A stretch of 64,000 nt of DNA from contig NW_026251409.1 in the NCBI RefSeq assembly GCF_025118155.1, positions 124,501 through 188,500 of the forward strand, given 5' to 3'. The translations under genes and the position numbers were made by a program. This DNA comes from Cokeromyces recurvatus (Eukaryota; Mucoromycota; Mucoromycetes; Mucorales; Mucoraceae). The notes beneath the pieces are model-generated. The model was not told where the DNA came from, made no database searches, and saw only the letters and a program-made list of their open reading frames with translations. This document shows positions 49,037 through 61,780 of this stretch, piece by piece; position 1 is the first letter of the stretch; every line of letters starts with the position of its first letter.

Positions 49037-51344
49037 ATGAGATCAAGCAATTTAATGCCATCTTCAAAGTCAACAACAAATTCATTTTCGACTAAAGATT
49101 TATTGTTTGAAAATACAAGTCGAGAATGTTTATTATTTCCAACTTATGCTAAAAGAAATCCTTCTGGTAAAAATAAATTACAAACATTTAATCTATGTTT
49201 TATTGACTGCTTTTATGATAGATGATACTCAATGGATCATTAAAGCAAAAGGCTGGGCTTTATCTCATAATAGTTCTTTAACTAAACAAAAGATGGCAAT
49301 GGGTAAAATACAGAAAGAAAGGAAGAGAGAGAGAGAAGATTCGTCCGTTTAAAAATCACTGATATTCTTTTTTTTTCTTTCTTAGGTATTACAAAGAGTG
49401 TTGCTGGTAAATCTTCCGTAGATAGAAATTCATCACGCATGTTTGAAGAACGTTTCAAATACTTTCTTGCAAATAATAAAGGACATAAGCAATTCTTGAT
49501 TCAAGCTATAGGAATTACAACCCTCAATGATTCATTACCTTCTTTAAAAAATCATTCTACTTCTTATCTAGTCTTGTTTGATTCTTTGAACATGTTGTCA
49601 GCTAGTTTAAAACCAATGGTTACGTCACCTGAATTCAACAATCTACATCCTTCTCCTTCTTCTAGTGAGTCAGTGGGAAAGAATACAGCCTTTCATTTCT
49701 CGGATACCCCCTTTGTCATACGTCCAGCCAATCCTATTTCATCTGTTTTGGATGGAAATTATCATGATATAGAGAATGATATGGAGAATAATGCATCACT
49801 GACTCATAATAATGAAATCATTCTTCAACACATGGAATGCGGAGTTCACTTGAAGACGGAGGGATCTGGATTCTTTTCAGGTCAATTCTTGATACCTCAT
49901 GAAAATATACTAAATTGGGCTCAAGATCAAAATCAATGCGACGCAAGATTAATTCGAATTCAATCGATTTGTACAGAGGAGGAAAAGGAGAATAAAAAAT
50001 TCTATTCAAATTATGGCATTGTCAATTTGATAGAACCTTATGGTATATCTATCATTTCAGATATTGATGACACAATTAAAGATACTCAAATCCTGTCTGG
50101 TGCACGTAAAGTATTGTCAAAGACCTTCTTTGAACAACCTCAATCTGTACCTGGTATGGCTGATACTTATATGGCTTGGGTAATTTAAGAGATAGATCAA
50201 AACACACACACACATCTTAGTCTCACTGTCTTTATTTTATATATATATGTATTAGTATTCTCAAGGTGCTTCGTTTCATTATGTTTCTAATAGTCCTTTC
50301 CAATTAATGCCTATGCTGGATAAATTCTTGAGACATTCTCAATTCCCACCAGGTTCAATGCATCTCCGTGATGATAAAAAATTGATAGCACGTCTGGTAG
50401 AGACCCCGGGTCTAGCTAAACGTGAAACGATCTTAAAGATCATGAATGATTTCCCTCAACGTCGTTTTGTATTGATTGGGGATTCAGGTGAGATTGATTT
50501 AGAGATCTATACACGCATTGCCATTGAACGTCCTCATCAAGTATTAAAAATTTATATTCGAGATGTCACTCGATCTACTCTTAATAAGAGACAACTGCAA
50601 AAGAGAGAACAAGGATATCAGAAAAGGTCGGCAAGTGCCTTCTCTTCCTTTCTTTATCATTATCCTAAAAGGAGACCTCACTCTACCTCCTCTGCTCCAA
50701 CCCTAACTAATAACAACAACAACAACAGCAGCAGCAGCAGAAGTCATAGCTTTTCTTCATCCAACAATGAGAAAATCATCACTAAAAATGATGATGATGA
50801 CAGTACAGGTTCAGATAGTATCATCTCTAAAAGTCATAAAAAGAAAAAGTTTAGATCACCCCTTGGATTACGTAAAGCTATGAAAGATACAATCGTTGAA
50901 TATGCAATAGAACCCAGCTTAACCGGTCATCGTAGTACATTTCAACATCATGATCATGAACATACTACGGGTCTTTTAGATCCTCATCGACATCAAAAAA
51001 AGATATCTACTTTAGAAGCATGTCAACAATTAGATAATCGCGTAGAGAAATCACGTCTACAAATACCATCGATTGATATCGTTTTATTTCAAGATGCAGA
51101 GGTGCTTGCGAATGATGCAGATATTAGAAATGCTCTATGGGATATGTGGGATAATCTAAGCAACTCCGAAAGTACCAGTAGTAGTAGTAGTAGTAGTAGC
51201 AGTAGTAGCAGTAGAAGTAGTAGTTTTGGTAATAGTAGTCATGGTGATACACATGCTTTAAGTATGGATAAAAACACTCATCCTATCTATTATCATAAAG
51301 ACGATGTAAATGTCTATGTACCTTCACCAACTATCGCATTATAG
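49037..51344 (+). CDS. APP1: APP1-like phosphatidate phosphatase
   Basis: Mg-dependent phosphatidate phosphatase tied to actin patches and endocytosis in yeast. Four exons, 49037-49166, 49222-49302, 49386-50179 and 50256-51344, encode 697 residues. The N-terminal region has DDTQWIIKAKGWALS. The C-terminal DUF2183 domain carries the catalytic DxDxT as SDIDDTIKDTQ, then FHYVSNSPFQLMPMLDKFL after the third junction, and the GDSGEIDLEIY motif. The rest of the tail (about residues 460-680) is Asn, Ser, His and Asp-rich, with poly-Asn/poly-Ser from AAC and AGC repeats (about 50711-50740) and a longer poly-Ser from AGT repeats (about 51177-51225). The next gene upstream, an Osh6/7-like protein, also handles phospholipids; that may be chance. 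Confidence 0.92.
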
Positions 51345-52840
51345 TCATAAAAAAAAACTCAAGAAAATTATTTTATATAATGTGTAATACGTATTCTTTT
51401 TTTTTCCTTTTTATGCATATACTTCATTCATTTGTATAATTAAAGCAATTACTTTCTTTAACCATTCATTCGTAAATAAAATTCATACTATTTGCACTCT
51501 TTTCTCTTACATAAAAAAGAGAAGATGATCATTATTTAGAAATATGAATGAGTTGACTTTGAGATAAAAAAAAAAAGAGAGAGAGAAAGGTCATTATTAT
51601 AAACTCTTTAACGTCATAAAATAGATGATTTACACAAGACAAAAGAAAATCAGAAAACTAGAACAATCTTTGTATGACTTTTTTTTTTTCTGCACAAGTT
51701 ATGTTTTATATATTTCTTCAAGTCATTTGATTCTTGGTGAGTTTTATCACCATTACTACTTCATTTTTTTTTTCTATGAATATTTAATTAATGCAAAATT
51801 TAGTTTTTATACTCTTTCCTTTTCTTTTCGAGACTTGTTCACAAATGAGAAATTTGACTGATACTGTATTATCGTCAATTAAGTTTCCAGTTACACACTT
51901 AAAAAAAAAAGATCTTCCTCTATTAGGGCATAAAATAAATCAGGAGAGAACATGGAGATAAATTGACACTTCCAATTTGGTATCAGGGGATATAAAAAAA
52001 GAGTCAAACCTTTTTGCAGGTCACAGGCTAGTAAATGGGATATTACTACATTATTTTTTTTTTTAAAAAAAAAAAGCTAGATCAGGTGGAAATGTTCTTG
52101 AGACAATTCTAGTTATCTATTTCTAATCAGTTGTATTCATCCTACGTTGCAGACTGAATTCAATAAGGAAGGCAATAGAATGGCATAATAATGTTGAAGA
52201 ATAGCATAACTTTTAACAAGACAACAAAGTTCCTAATCAAGATAATTTTCTTATCGAGTTTGTAGGGGCATCTATCTACTTTTGAACAAATAGCTATTTT
52301 TTTTTTTCGGCAGGCAATTTATATTTATGCTGTGTAGTTGTGAAATGTAAAGATATTTAAGTCCTCTTCAATAAAATTGCATTCTTAAAAGAATTAAAAA
52401 AAAAAAGAGTTAAAATATGACAAAAGCAAAGCTGCTTGTTATTGTCTTAGATATAGGTATGACGGACAATTTTTTAAAGGAGAAAGTTGAAGAATTTGCA
52501 GGATGATGTTACCATAAAGGCCTGACGATAAATTGGTAATTTGACGTCACCTGCGTAAGTATGTAGCTTTATGCCGCCCAAATGTCTTTTACAGATGCAT
52601 TTATCATATCAAGATATAAATCATCTTTGTCATCATACTGCCTTCTTCAATTTTGGATAATGATTCTATCTATTTGTACGATTTTAATTTTTTCTACAGA
52701 GGTGGCAAAAAAAAAAAAAAAAAAAAAAGTCTAACATTTTATTGGTCTAAAAAATATGTGTATATTTTTAATTGTCTATTCAATTTTGAAGCTTAAATGC
52801 GGTTTAATTGTCTTTCACAAGAAAAAAAAAATAAACAAAA
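51345..52840. other. intergenic, no gene seen
   Basis: About 1.5 kb of AT-rich sequence with A/T runs. The only discrete site I noted is a TGACGTCA palindrome at 52542. An open stretch at 51625-51861 is Phe/Tyr-rich low complexity. Confidence 0.55.
52542..52549. promoter_or_regulatory. CRE/ATF-type palindrome TGACGTCA
   Basis: Perfect 8 bp cAMP-response-element palindrome about 290 bases upstream of the TXNDC9/PLP1 start. Bound by ATF/CREB-type bZIP factors in fungi. One isolated site in AT-rich DNA; significance uncertain. Confidence 0.25.
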
Positions 52841-53546
52841 ATGTCATCAAAGTAATATTTTGTTAGCTTCTTTCATCTTCCCCTTTTATTTTTACTTAAA
52901 ATGGTTCCCCTGTTTAAATGTTTTATCTATTTTTTCTTATTCATAGTTTACGAGATTTAGAAACTTTGTCGGATGATGAAGCTCTTTTTGCCGAATTAGA
53001 AAACGAGGAAGATAATGATTTGAGCGTTTTACGTGAAAAAAGAATCAAAGAGATTCAAGACGAGTAAAGCTTATAAACATATAAATTATGGGAGAGTTCA
53101 AGCCATTTCTTACTGTAAATTTTGCTTTTATGATTTAAAAAAAAAAAAAATAGAATTAATCGACGTGCAGCTAGATCCGAAAATAATCACGGATTATATA
53201 CTGACATTACAAAAGAGAAAGAATTCATGGATATTACCACGTCTGAAAAATATGTAGTAGGTCATTTCTATCATAAGGATTTTAGAAGATGTAAAATTAT
53301 GGATACTCATCTGGAGGTAAAAAAAAAAAAAAAAAAAAATACAAAAGAAAGAAAAAAGCCTAACTGTCTCTCTCTCTTTCTTTCTTTTCTTTTTTTAGAA
53401 ACTAGCAAAGAAATACTATGATGCCAGATTTATAAAGATTGACGTACAGAATGCTCCCTTTTTAGTGGAAAAACTCCAAGTTCGAGTTTTGCCGTGTGTT
53501 ATAGCATGGGTGGATGGTTACGCGCAAACAAAGTAATATAACGAAG

Positions 53547-53604
<58 letters not shown>

Positions 53605-53804
53605 GAGCAAATGTTATAACTGTTTATTTTAGAATTGTAGGCTTTGATGCACTTGGAAATACAGACAGTTTTCAAACAGCCGCTTTAGAATTAAAATTAA
53701 TTCATGCAGGTGTCATCAAAAAGAAAGAGGAAAAAGTGCAAAATAAAAAGAAATCAATTTTCCAATCAAGTTATGATACAGATTCAGAATTAGAGGACGA
53801 TTAA
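52841..53804 (+). CDS. PLP1: TXNDC9/PLP1 phosducin-like protein
   Basis: Co-chaperone that works with the CCT/TRiC chaperonin on tubulin and actin folding. Five exons, 52841-52851 (only 11 bases), 52947-53063, 53154-53316, 53399-53532 and 53633-53804, give 198 residues. The protein begins MSSN then LRDLETLSDDEALFAELE, with an acidic N-terminal helix. The thioredoxin-like domain has VVGHFYHKDFRRCKIMD, APFLVEKLQVRVLPCVIAWVDGY and VGFDALG, and lacks the CxxC active site as expected. The acidic tail ends DSELEDD. The 11 base first exon matches the frame of exon 2 (phase 2) and is the only nearby ATG with a donor. Intron 4 carries a 53-base A run. Confidence 0.9.
53547..53599. repeat. 53-base A homopolymer in intron
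   Basis: Uninterrupted A run inside intron 4 of the TXNDC9/PLP1 gene (53533-53632). Translating across it gives a false poly-Lys protein. Confidence 0.9.
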
Positions 53805-53834
53805 ATTGAGATAAATAATAAATAGTATTGATCA

Positions 53835-55800
53835 TCATAAAGATTGAATAGTGCTTGATTTTCTATTAGTGTTGGTATCTAAGCGAACTTCTTCATCTTC
53901 TATAACAGTGGTATTTTCTAAGGGTGGAGATCCACTGTTCTTTTCATGTATACTCTTTTCTTCTTCTACGACTTCTTCTTCTTCTTGTTCAAGTTTTCGA
54001 AGTTTTTCAATCGCTTCACTACGTAGCATACGTCCTGTAAACGCAAAACTCAACAACATCATTAATCCTGCAAGCGCTGCTTGTAATAACAGAGCTTGAT
54101 ACATGTTGTTTTTAGGTGTTCCGTTTGTATCTCTGAGAAGATCCATGATGAGTACAATTAAAAAACCGAATATCTGACATCCTTGCCATATAATTGAATT
54201 ACTTGTGGCATCAGAAACAGGATAAGAAGCTAACAAATAAGTTGAGTCTTTCACATATATATCATCTCTTTAATGAACAATCTTACTTTCACTACTTAAT
54301 TCTATAACAACAGGAACAAGGAACGATAAGAAAAACTGATTCATAGATAGTACAAACAAGATAGAGGCATAAGCATTACTTTGGACTATAGGAAAAAAAA
54401 AGAGAGAGAGAGAGAGATCATTATTAAGCCTTAGCTTGTAAATACATACAAGTAAATATATATAGTTACTTATGAAAATAAAACCAATATCTGTTACAAG
54501 TACCATTGGAGCAATCAATCGAAGAAACAGTCTATGTTGCTTAGTACTGTCTAAAACGGGACCAGCAACAGCTTTATATTCATTATATTTATCATTATTA
54601 TTATTATTATTACCATTTCATTTTTTTTATAACTTACAACATCCTAAGGTGCCAGCAAAAAATGCAACGGCATTCATTTGACCTGCTTGTGCATCTGTAT
54701 ATCCATGAGGTGAAATAATCTGCGTAAAAATGGATCCAAATGCAATACTAAGTCCTACATTCATTCCATGCACTAAAAATAAGATCCAAAAATTATAATT
54801 TTTTGAAAGTATCCGGATACCCTTAAAAAAGGAGGGTGTGCTTTCCTCATTCATTGCTCTTGAAGGCGGACTTGGGGGCTTTGAAGGCATAAGAGTAACT
54901 GGAATGACAATAACAGCAGCAAGACCAGATACAAGGTGGACAATCATAGGCACTTTTTCAACACTAGTTGCTAAACTAGGTATCATAAACATGCCCAAAA
55001 TAGCACCATAATTGGATGCTAGTGAACAAAAATAAAATAAAATGTTATTGATATATACATGTATATTTCTTTTAATAGATAGAATTACTTACCAACAAAC
55101 ATGCCAGCAGTTGCTCTCTTGTTTTCTGTAAACCATGTAGCAGCAAACTAGTTTAGATAAAGTCAATATATATATATATATGTATATGTTATTTTGCTTT
55201 TCTTACAGTAGTCATAATATTTAATGCTAAAGGGGCAGAAGCAGAACCTACAATTTGACCTAACATGATAACTATAAATGATGGTGGGCTCATTTTAACA
55301 CCAATTGAACGAATTGCGCATCCTGATGCATTCAATAATGCTGATAATATAAGCTATATATTTATAGATATATAAATAAGAATGTCCCCATCCCCCTCCA
55401 CCAATAGATTGGTGATTTATAAAACAAGAAATATGTATATCTCCATCTTTTTTTTTTATGAACTTACAGAACGTTTCACACCTAGGGTTTGGAATATCCA
55501 ACCTGTAAAGAAGCTCATGAAAATATACATTAGACCTTGAACGTTTGCCAGCCAGTTTACACCTGTAAGTGATACATGAAATAATTCACCTGTAAGTGAA
55601 GGCACTACACTGAATGTAAATTGGAATACAGATATGGCGGTTCTTAATAAAACGAGGATCAAGAGAGCGAGCCATGCCTGTGGATATGTCTTTAAAGGAA
55701 TTTCTAATGGATCTACTACAGTTGTACGACCTGAATCCGACTGATCATCATTAACATCTTCCTTACTATGCTTTCGAAGTTTGTCCAATAGTAGTTTCAT
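53835..55800 (-). CDS. MFS transporter, SLC49 (FLVCR/DIRC2)-like
   Basis: Seven exons on the minus strand: 55800-55468, 55353-55207, 55147-55093, 55018-54638, 54571-54470, 54385-54287 and 54247-53835 (509 residues). About twelve membrane segments follow a charged N-terminus of 45 residues. The first loop has VSLTGVNWLANVQGLMYI and TGWIFQTLGVKRS, and helix 4 LLNASGCAIRSIG, close to the SLC49 pattern; members move heme, choline or pyridoxine in animals. The C-terminal 70 residues are an acidic cytosolic tail (KLEQEEEEVVEEE). Substrate cannot be told from sequence. The stop is 30 bases from the stop of the convergent TXNDC9 gene, so the transcripts probably overlap at their 3' ends. Confidence 0.82.
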
Positions 55801-56554
55801 TTTCTTTACTCTATATTAGAAAGAAAGAAAAGATAAGAAAAAATAAAAAGCAAAAAAGACAAAGGGATATGAAGTGATATTTTGTTTTTACTTTAAGTAT
55901 TAATTTTTTTTTTTTTACCCCACAAAATATTATTAACGATTATTTTAAGAATTAAATATAAAGCATTATTTTCTAAAGCTATACTTTCTTTAACATGATC
56001 TCAAGTCGTAATACAGATTTCTTCCCCGAATATTATTTTATTAGGAGAAAATAAAGAAAAAAAAATATAATATAATAATAATTCGTGATATTTCGATCCT
56101 TATTTTACCAATAATAGCATGCATAGTGATTTATTAAATGTATTCATGCTAAAATAAAAAATAAAAATTTGAAAGAGAACTATGTATTATCAGGAGAAAG
56201 ATAAGTGCGCAATTGAAATACTGTAGATGATTTAATTTACGCAATTATACTTGATCAATCCTATATTTATACAAATGACATCTTCATTATATTACCCTTA
56301 AGATGAAGATCATATACAGTTTTTTTTTTTTTTTTTTTTTTTTTCAAATCCTTTATATACATACAGGCTGTTTAGTGCGTGTGTTTTTTTGAAGCATAAA
56401 TTAAACAGCAACGATAATAATAAAATACAAGTTAAAATAGATCTATCATAACCAAGTTTGACATATATGTACTGTACTAAGATATTATCCTCCTTAGTCC
56501 TATGATACGCCTTGTCTAGCGAAATAGATTTTATTAATTTACTTGTTTTATGGT
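55801..56554. other. intergenic, no gene seen
   Basis: AT-rich region between two minus-strand genes, with a T24 run near 56321-56344. It should hold the MFS promoter and the OST48 3' end. Confidence 0.6.
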
Positions 56555-58209
56555 TTAATTTGACTTGACTTTCTTATTGTCATCACTCGTCTTTTGTAAA
56601 TTGTTACCACCCCAGGTGGCTAACCATACAGCACTAAATACAAGGAAACCAAGGATCATTGAACCAGTAGATGCATAATATGGATATGCAGCTGTTAAGA
56701 AACGAGGATATTCATTATGTCTAAAAGGTCTAATAGATACTTGATCTTCTGCTAAAATATAACTAACACCAGTACGCTTATAGTTTACTTTCAAGGTAAA
56801 GACACCATAAACGTCAGGAAGGCGAATATTAGCTTCAAATCTACCCACATTACTACTATCTGAGGGAACTTGTTTCAATGTAGTACGGATATAAGGATCC
56901 AACATGATTACTTCTAATTGAATATCATCTGCTTTATAAGGTACCCATTGATTATTTTTATATTCGACAATATCGACGTTATACACCTTTTAGATATATA
57001 GATATAGGTAAATAACTAACACATTTAACACTTAATAGATAACTCTACTTACAATATCATCTTTAACACGATACCAGTCACGTTGTTCAGTTTCACCTTC
57101 TTTATGATGGTGATGTCCAACAATCTTTAATACACCCTTTTCTTGAAAGGTCCACTGAGATAATTGTTTTATAAATTCCTCATTACCTGATTTACTATAG
57201 ATTTATGTATAAGTCAAAAAAAAAAAAAGTTAGAATAACTACTATAATCATAAAACAACTTACGATGATTTTGAATCAATTTGAGCAGACAAGTATTCAT
57301 TAGAAAAGATATCTAGTGAGCCAACAAAGGTAACACGAGCAGAATTACGAGCTTGCAAAGCTCCTACTAAAGCAATGGGCTCTACAGAGCTAGCTTTTTT
57401 ATGATAGCTATCAGCTAAGAATGCATTTGATTCTGCAGTTAAGATAGCGCTTGAGAGAGGAAGTTGACCGATGGTTAAACCAGTACCTGAATAAAGAATA
57501 GGTGCTTCAATTTGTTTTGTGTCAATAATTGAAGAAGGTGCAACAAAGTTTGAAGTAATAATCTTATCATGTTCTTCATAATAATTATCATGATCAAAAA
57601 CGGTTTCATATCCTAATTCAATATCAAATTCAGAAGCAAGAGCGCGCAAATTATCACTAGCTTCAGCACCTGCAGCTATAAGCATATTACCACCATTATT
57701 AACAAAATTGACAAGTTGAACGTTATTTAAAGCTGAATGCTGTGAAAGTTCTAAAAAAAAAAGAAGAGAAGAGAAGAGAGAGAAAAAAGAAAGAAAGAAA
57801 GAAAGAAAGTGATTAATAATTGATAGTAAAATTATAAATTATTAGAATAATTTAGATAGTTACTTGATGCTTTAGGTGCAAAATGAATAATATGATTATA
57901 AAGGGGTTCATTAAAATAGATGAGTGCAGTAGATGTATCATCAGCAGACTTAAAGGTAAGCTCATATTGACGATCTATATTAAATGAAAAAGATAAAAAA
58001 GAAAAGAATTAGATAAATATAGATTCATATAAACATGTTCATATACCTTCTAGTTGTTGCCAAAAACGAGAGTATACATCTTTTTCAGCCAATGAGTCTA
58101 ACAAGACCAAGATACGGTTTCCGCTTACAGATTTCGCTTCTACGAAAACAAATGTCAACAGAGTTAATGCTGTAATGAAGAGAGCAGTGAACGAATGTAT
58201 GCTTCTCAT
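56555..58209 (-). CDS. WBP1: oligosaccharyltransferase 48 kDa subunit (OST48/WBP1)
   Basis: Essential non-catalytic subunit of the ER oligosaccharyltransferase that N-glycosylates nascent proteins. Five exons on the minus strand, 58209-58047, 57974-57864, 57750-57264, 57194-57053 and 56986-56555, give 444 residues. A signal peptide (SFTALFITALTLLTFVFVEA) precedes RILVLLDSLAEKDVYSRFW, the family's opening. FVNNGGNMLIAAG, RVTFVGSLDIFSNEY, the QWTFQEKGVL segment and GVFTLKVNYKRTG follow. The single C-terminal membrane helix GSMILGFLVFSAVWLATW is followed by a short Lys-rich cytosolic tail ending KKVKSN, in line with an ER-retention signal. Length matches yeast Wbp1 (about 430). Confidence 0.96.
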
Positions 58210-58409
58210 CTTTTATTAAAATAACACAATTAATAATAAAAAAAAAAAAAGTGTTTTACGAGCTCGCGTTTAAATATAAATTCATACATTGGTTTGTGAT
58301 AAGATGATTGGAAAAAATACTGTGGGCGTTCTGAGATTAAAAATAGGATTAAGTTTAATTTGGAAAGCGCAAACACGAAAATTGTACCTGTATTATCAAA
58401 CATACAATT

Positions 58410-58442
<33 letters not shown>

Positions 58443-59383
58443 GTTTCCTTTGCTAAAAGTGTGTATATGTAACACATATTAATTTTTATCATTTTACAAA
58501 ACCAATATGTACTGTCTATCATTTTGTCCTTTAACTTCTAATACAGTGATTTATTAGCAGTAGACAGATTAACATCAAAAGTTCAAAATATAAATCTGGT
58601 AATATAAAGTCGTATTCTTCTATTTTAGTGATATATATTTCCTTCCACTTACAATAGAGCCTGTATTTATTTCTTTTTCCTTTATGATAATATTTTTATA
58701 TAGAAAAGTATGAATGCAGTTGTTGATAAAAGAGCGGTTTTAGTTGCTTTGTTTATTGTATATAGTGTGCATATATTCATTCCTTTTTTCATTAGATTTT
58801 TATTCATTAATTGAGGCTATTCGAGCTCAAATATGCTTTGGGAATAGTATGCTCAATAACAATTTACTAAGACAGGATAGTTCATAATAATAAACGATAT
58901 ATGTATATATAATTTCGAATTAGTTAGTTAATAAGATCATATACATATATATGTAAGTATATTTTAAAAGTAAAATGATGCCTGATTCTAATAAATACTT
59001 CTTCTTCTTTCAAGTAGAGAAGAATATATAATATAATAAAAAGATAGGGAGATTTTTCTTTGTTGATATTCAAAAAGGATTCGCTTTTTCCTATGATATC
59101 CATTGTATTTATAAAAATCTGATGAGTATATAATAGCTCTATAATATGTCGATACAAGTAGATTAAATTAATATTGAAAATGTAGCTTTATTTTTCCTTT
59201 CAGAATAGATATAATATTATGTAAGTTAATCTTATACAGAGAAATGATCGTAATACCTCTCTTATCTTTTCTACCTTATTCTAAGTTTTTACAATCTTCT
59301 TAAACAATATAATAGATAAGAATAAAACACCTTAATAATGAAGTGTTGATGCATGATTCATTTATACTACATGAACTTAAATT
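58210..59383. other. intergenic, no gene seen
   Basis: AT-rich upstream region of OST48, with a T29 run at 58414-58442. Possibly the 3' flank of the truncated gene that follows. Confidence 0.55.
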
Positions 59384-59586
59384 TCAAGCACTTGAAATAC
59401 ATTTATTCATCCCTTCATTATCAGTGCAATTTCCATTAATTATAACAGCATCCTGTGATTTATCTACTTCTATATCAGCTAATATTCTTAGGTTTACAAT
59501 TAAAAATACAGCAATGACTAAAATAGCACCAAGAGTGTGTTGTAATCCAGGCATAAAATGCTTGCAAATGGCATCACCTACAAGTG
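59384..59586 (-). pseudogene. orphan 3' exon of a membrane protein
   Basis: On the minus strand a consensus acceptor (TTTTTTTATTCCTTTAG) at 59587 leads into an open exon of 67 codons: LVGDAICKHFMPGLQHTLG, a membrane segment AILVIAVFLIVNLRILA, then a polar tail ending ISSA and TGA at 59384. A possible preceding exon, EFFSLIGSPIYHK (about 59635-59675), is out of context. Upstream lies retroelement sequence, so the 5' exons of this gene are missing. I do not recognise the family. It reads as the surviving end of a transporter or similar protein cut off by insertion. Confidence 0.45.
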
Positions 59587-59689
59587 CTAAAGGAATAAAA
59601 AAAAGTGTTCACATACATAAATATGTATGCTTATGGTAAATAGGACTTCCAATTAAACTAAAGAATTCTATTTAAAAATTAAAAAATGA

Positions 59690-60315
59690 CCAATGAGCAC
59701 ATAGCATTTATATGCTGTTTTGCCCTTGTCAGATCGTTATGGCAAAAAGAACTTATGATTAAAGAATTATTTTATTTATAACAAAAATTTAAACAACCCA
59801 TGTGAGCACATAATACTGGCAGTATTGGATTGCCCGGATCAGTTCGAGAAAGGATAAAAGTGTACTAAAAAAAAAACCTTTTGATAGGCAAAAGGGTAAA
59901 AAAGAAAGAGAAGGGAAGAGGAAAAGCAAGATATATCAACAAATACTAGATTCAGAGTTACGTAACCAGTTTACAAGTTTTGTACCAAGGGGGGGTTCCG
60001 GAGGAAGTTTATCATGATGGAGATAGTCAAGTTCAAAAAGTAGAAGACACATAGCAGGCCAACGAATCGTCCAGGCGGAAAAGACAGATGAGTTGAAAGC
60101 TGATGAGATTGGTGGCCTGCGTTTTTGTTTATTTGGCAGCTTATTCAAGAGGAAGGACAAAGGGTCGAATTTAGTCAAAGGCATTTGTAATCGTCGATGC
60201 ATATGTAGGCACCATATAGCATGAGATCTAGTGAACAAGGCATTAGGGTGATAGATGCACGGTTTAGGGACACCACCAGGTAACCAACCTAGGCGCCAGA
60301 GGTAAATAGAACTTA
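59690..60315 (-). mobile_element. LINE-type retrotransposon 3' fragment
   Basis: Minus-strand coding remnant (59936-60313) reads WRLGWLPGGVPKPC, YHPNALFTRSHAIWCLHMHRRLQMP, then SAWTIRWPAMCLLLFELDYLHHD and stops after LVNWLRNSESSIC. Cys/His spacing and Trp-rich text resemble the C-terminal zinc-binding end of LINE-type polymerase polyproteins in this lineage; this is my recognition, not a search. The 3' untranslated part carries a TGAGCACATA box (59802-59811), repeated once more at 59695-59704. A decayed relative lies at 32.6-33.1 kb. The Tc1/mariner element at 60316 interrupts the upstream side; LINE sequence may resume after 61888. Confidence 0.55.
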
Positions 60316-60421
60316 CAGTGCTTCCAGACCCAATTGGGCAACTTTTTGAAAATTTGGTCACCTAAAAATAAAAAAACTTGAACTTCAATTGGTCACTGTT
60401 TTTAAAATTATTTGGTCATGA
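60316..60421. repeat. left terminal inverted repeat of the Tc1/mariner element
   Basis: Pairs with 61781-61886 on the other side. The outer 70 bases are nearly identical; the inner part carries small indels. Confidence 0.9.
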
Positions 60422-60444
60422 AGCATTATCAGACTAACAAGGGG

Positions 60445-61686
60445 TTAGATGGGTAATTTATTCATATAATCGGGAAATGTTTTAATGGAATGCTGAACAT
60501 AGTTTTTTATGTTTTGGAGCGGTACTTTCTCATAGGCATCCATTATTCGAGAGGTAAGTGTCTTATTGTCCCGAAACTTTTCGATCTTAATGTAGTCTTT
60601 TAAATCTTTCCAGAATTGCTCGATCGGGTTTAGTTCTGGCGGATAAGGCGAGAGATGTACAGGCGTATATCCACGGTTGATAATGAGATGATCAATGATG
60701 CTATGGATGTGAATAGGAGCATTTTTCCTCACTAAATGATACCCCTTTCATCTCTAGAAATTGATCCATATCAACAATGAACTGCATAAAATGTCCGCCA
60801 GTGATTTCTTTAGACACGTTTAATCGATCCTCAGGAACTTTTCTTTTTGTAGAGCAAGCTATTCTTCTTCTTTTCAAATTGTCAGACTCTATGACACTAA
60901 CGTTGACAATACCAGAAGACGACACTGCACCAAGAGCAGTCTTTGAAATGGCTCTGGTAGACGGATTAACAACAATTGCTGGCTCCCGACGCCTAAACTA
61001 GGCCTTTCCTCTTGTCATATTCAAGTCAAAACTCGACTCATCAATGAATATGCAACTGTTATGATAGTCAATTTCTTTAGAGCTCCATTCAGTAACCCAA
61101 ACTGCGCGAGCTTCAACGGTTTTAGGACCATTTCTTTGAACTGAATGACGAGTAATACATATTATACTAAGGTTGTATTCATCTTTCATAAATTTAGCAA
61201 CCCTTGACTTTTTAATGACGAGTCCTTCGAAGCTTTTAATCAATTATCCTACACCGTCTTCAATAGTTGCGGTCGGCTTCTTATCGTAAAAATCCACTAA
61301 TTGTTTTTTATGTTAATCGTTAAGTTATGAGACCTGTTGCTTTTCAGTTTTATTCGTTTTTTTTGGGGGGCACCTGCGTCATGGTTAGCTATATATTCTG
61401 CCTTTCATTTATGAGCAGTGTGAGTTTTAACGTTCGCAAGCTTAACTACGGCGTCGTTCTTCAAATTCTTTTCAAATACGTAATGAATATACATTTCCCG
61501 TTAAAAGCTGGTGTATTTTGTATGTTCAGTACTCCTACTGTCCTTTTCAGCTATCGTTGCTTCTTTCATAATAATATCAGTATTATTATGAGGAAGTCCT
61601 GACATATCAACTGGCGTATACTTGATAAACTTTTGAAAAGTCATAAGTTTCGACAAGCGAAAAGAGGGAGACTTATTAGTAGACAT
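60445..61686 (-). pseudogene. Tc1/mariner transposase, broken
   Basis: Remains in at least four open pieces: N-terminal 61686-61501 (MSTNKSPSFRLSKLM), 61243-60998 (recognition helix region to the first Asp), 60925-60701, and 60732-60445 (NAPIHIHSIIDHL to the end, LNPIEQFW). The pieces lie in more than one frame with a nonsense codon at 60998-61000 and a frameshift near 60745. The second catalytic acid is replaced, so no active enzyme could be made even if frames were repaired. Confidence 0.85.
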
Positions 61687-61780
61687 AGCTTTTCTACCAC
61701 TATCATCGTAAATATTTCCTTGGCTATCCTCAGTGTAAAACGTTAAGTTAGAAGTTATTGGGTGCTACTATTGAATTGTG

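Noticed and set aside
53514..53804. 96-codon frame starting in TXNDC9 exon 4 with a long poly-Lys block
   Set aside because: Reads through intron 4, whose A53 tract produces the lysines.
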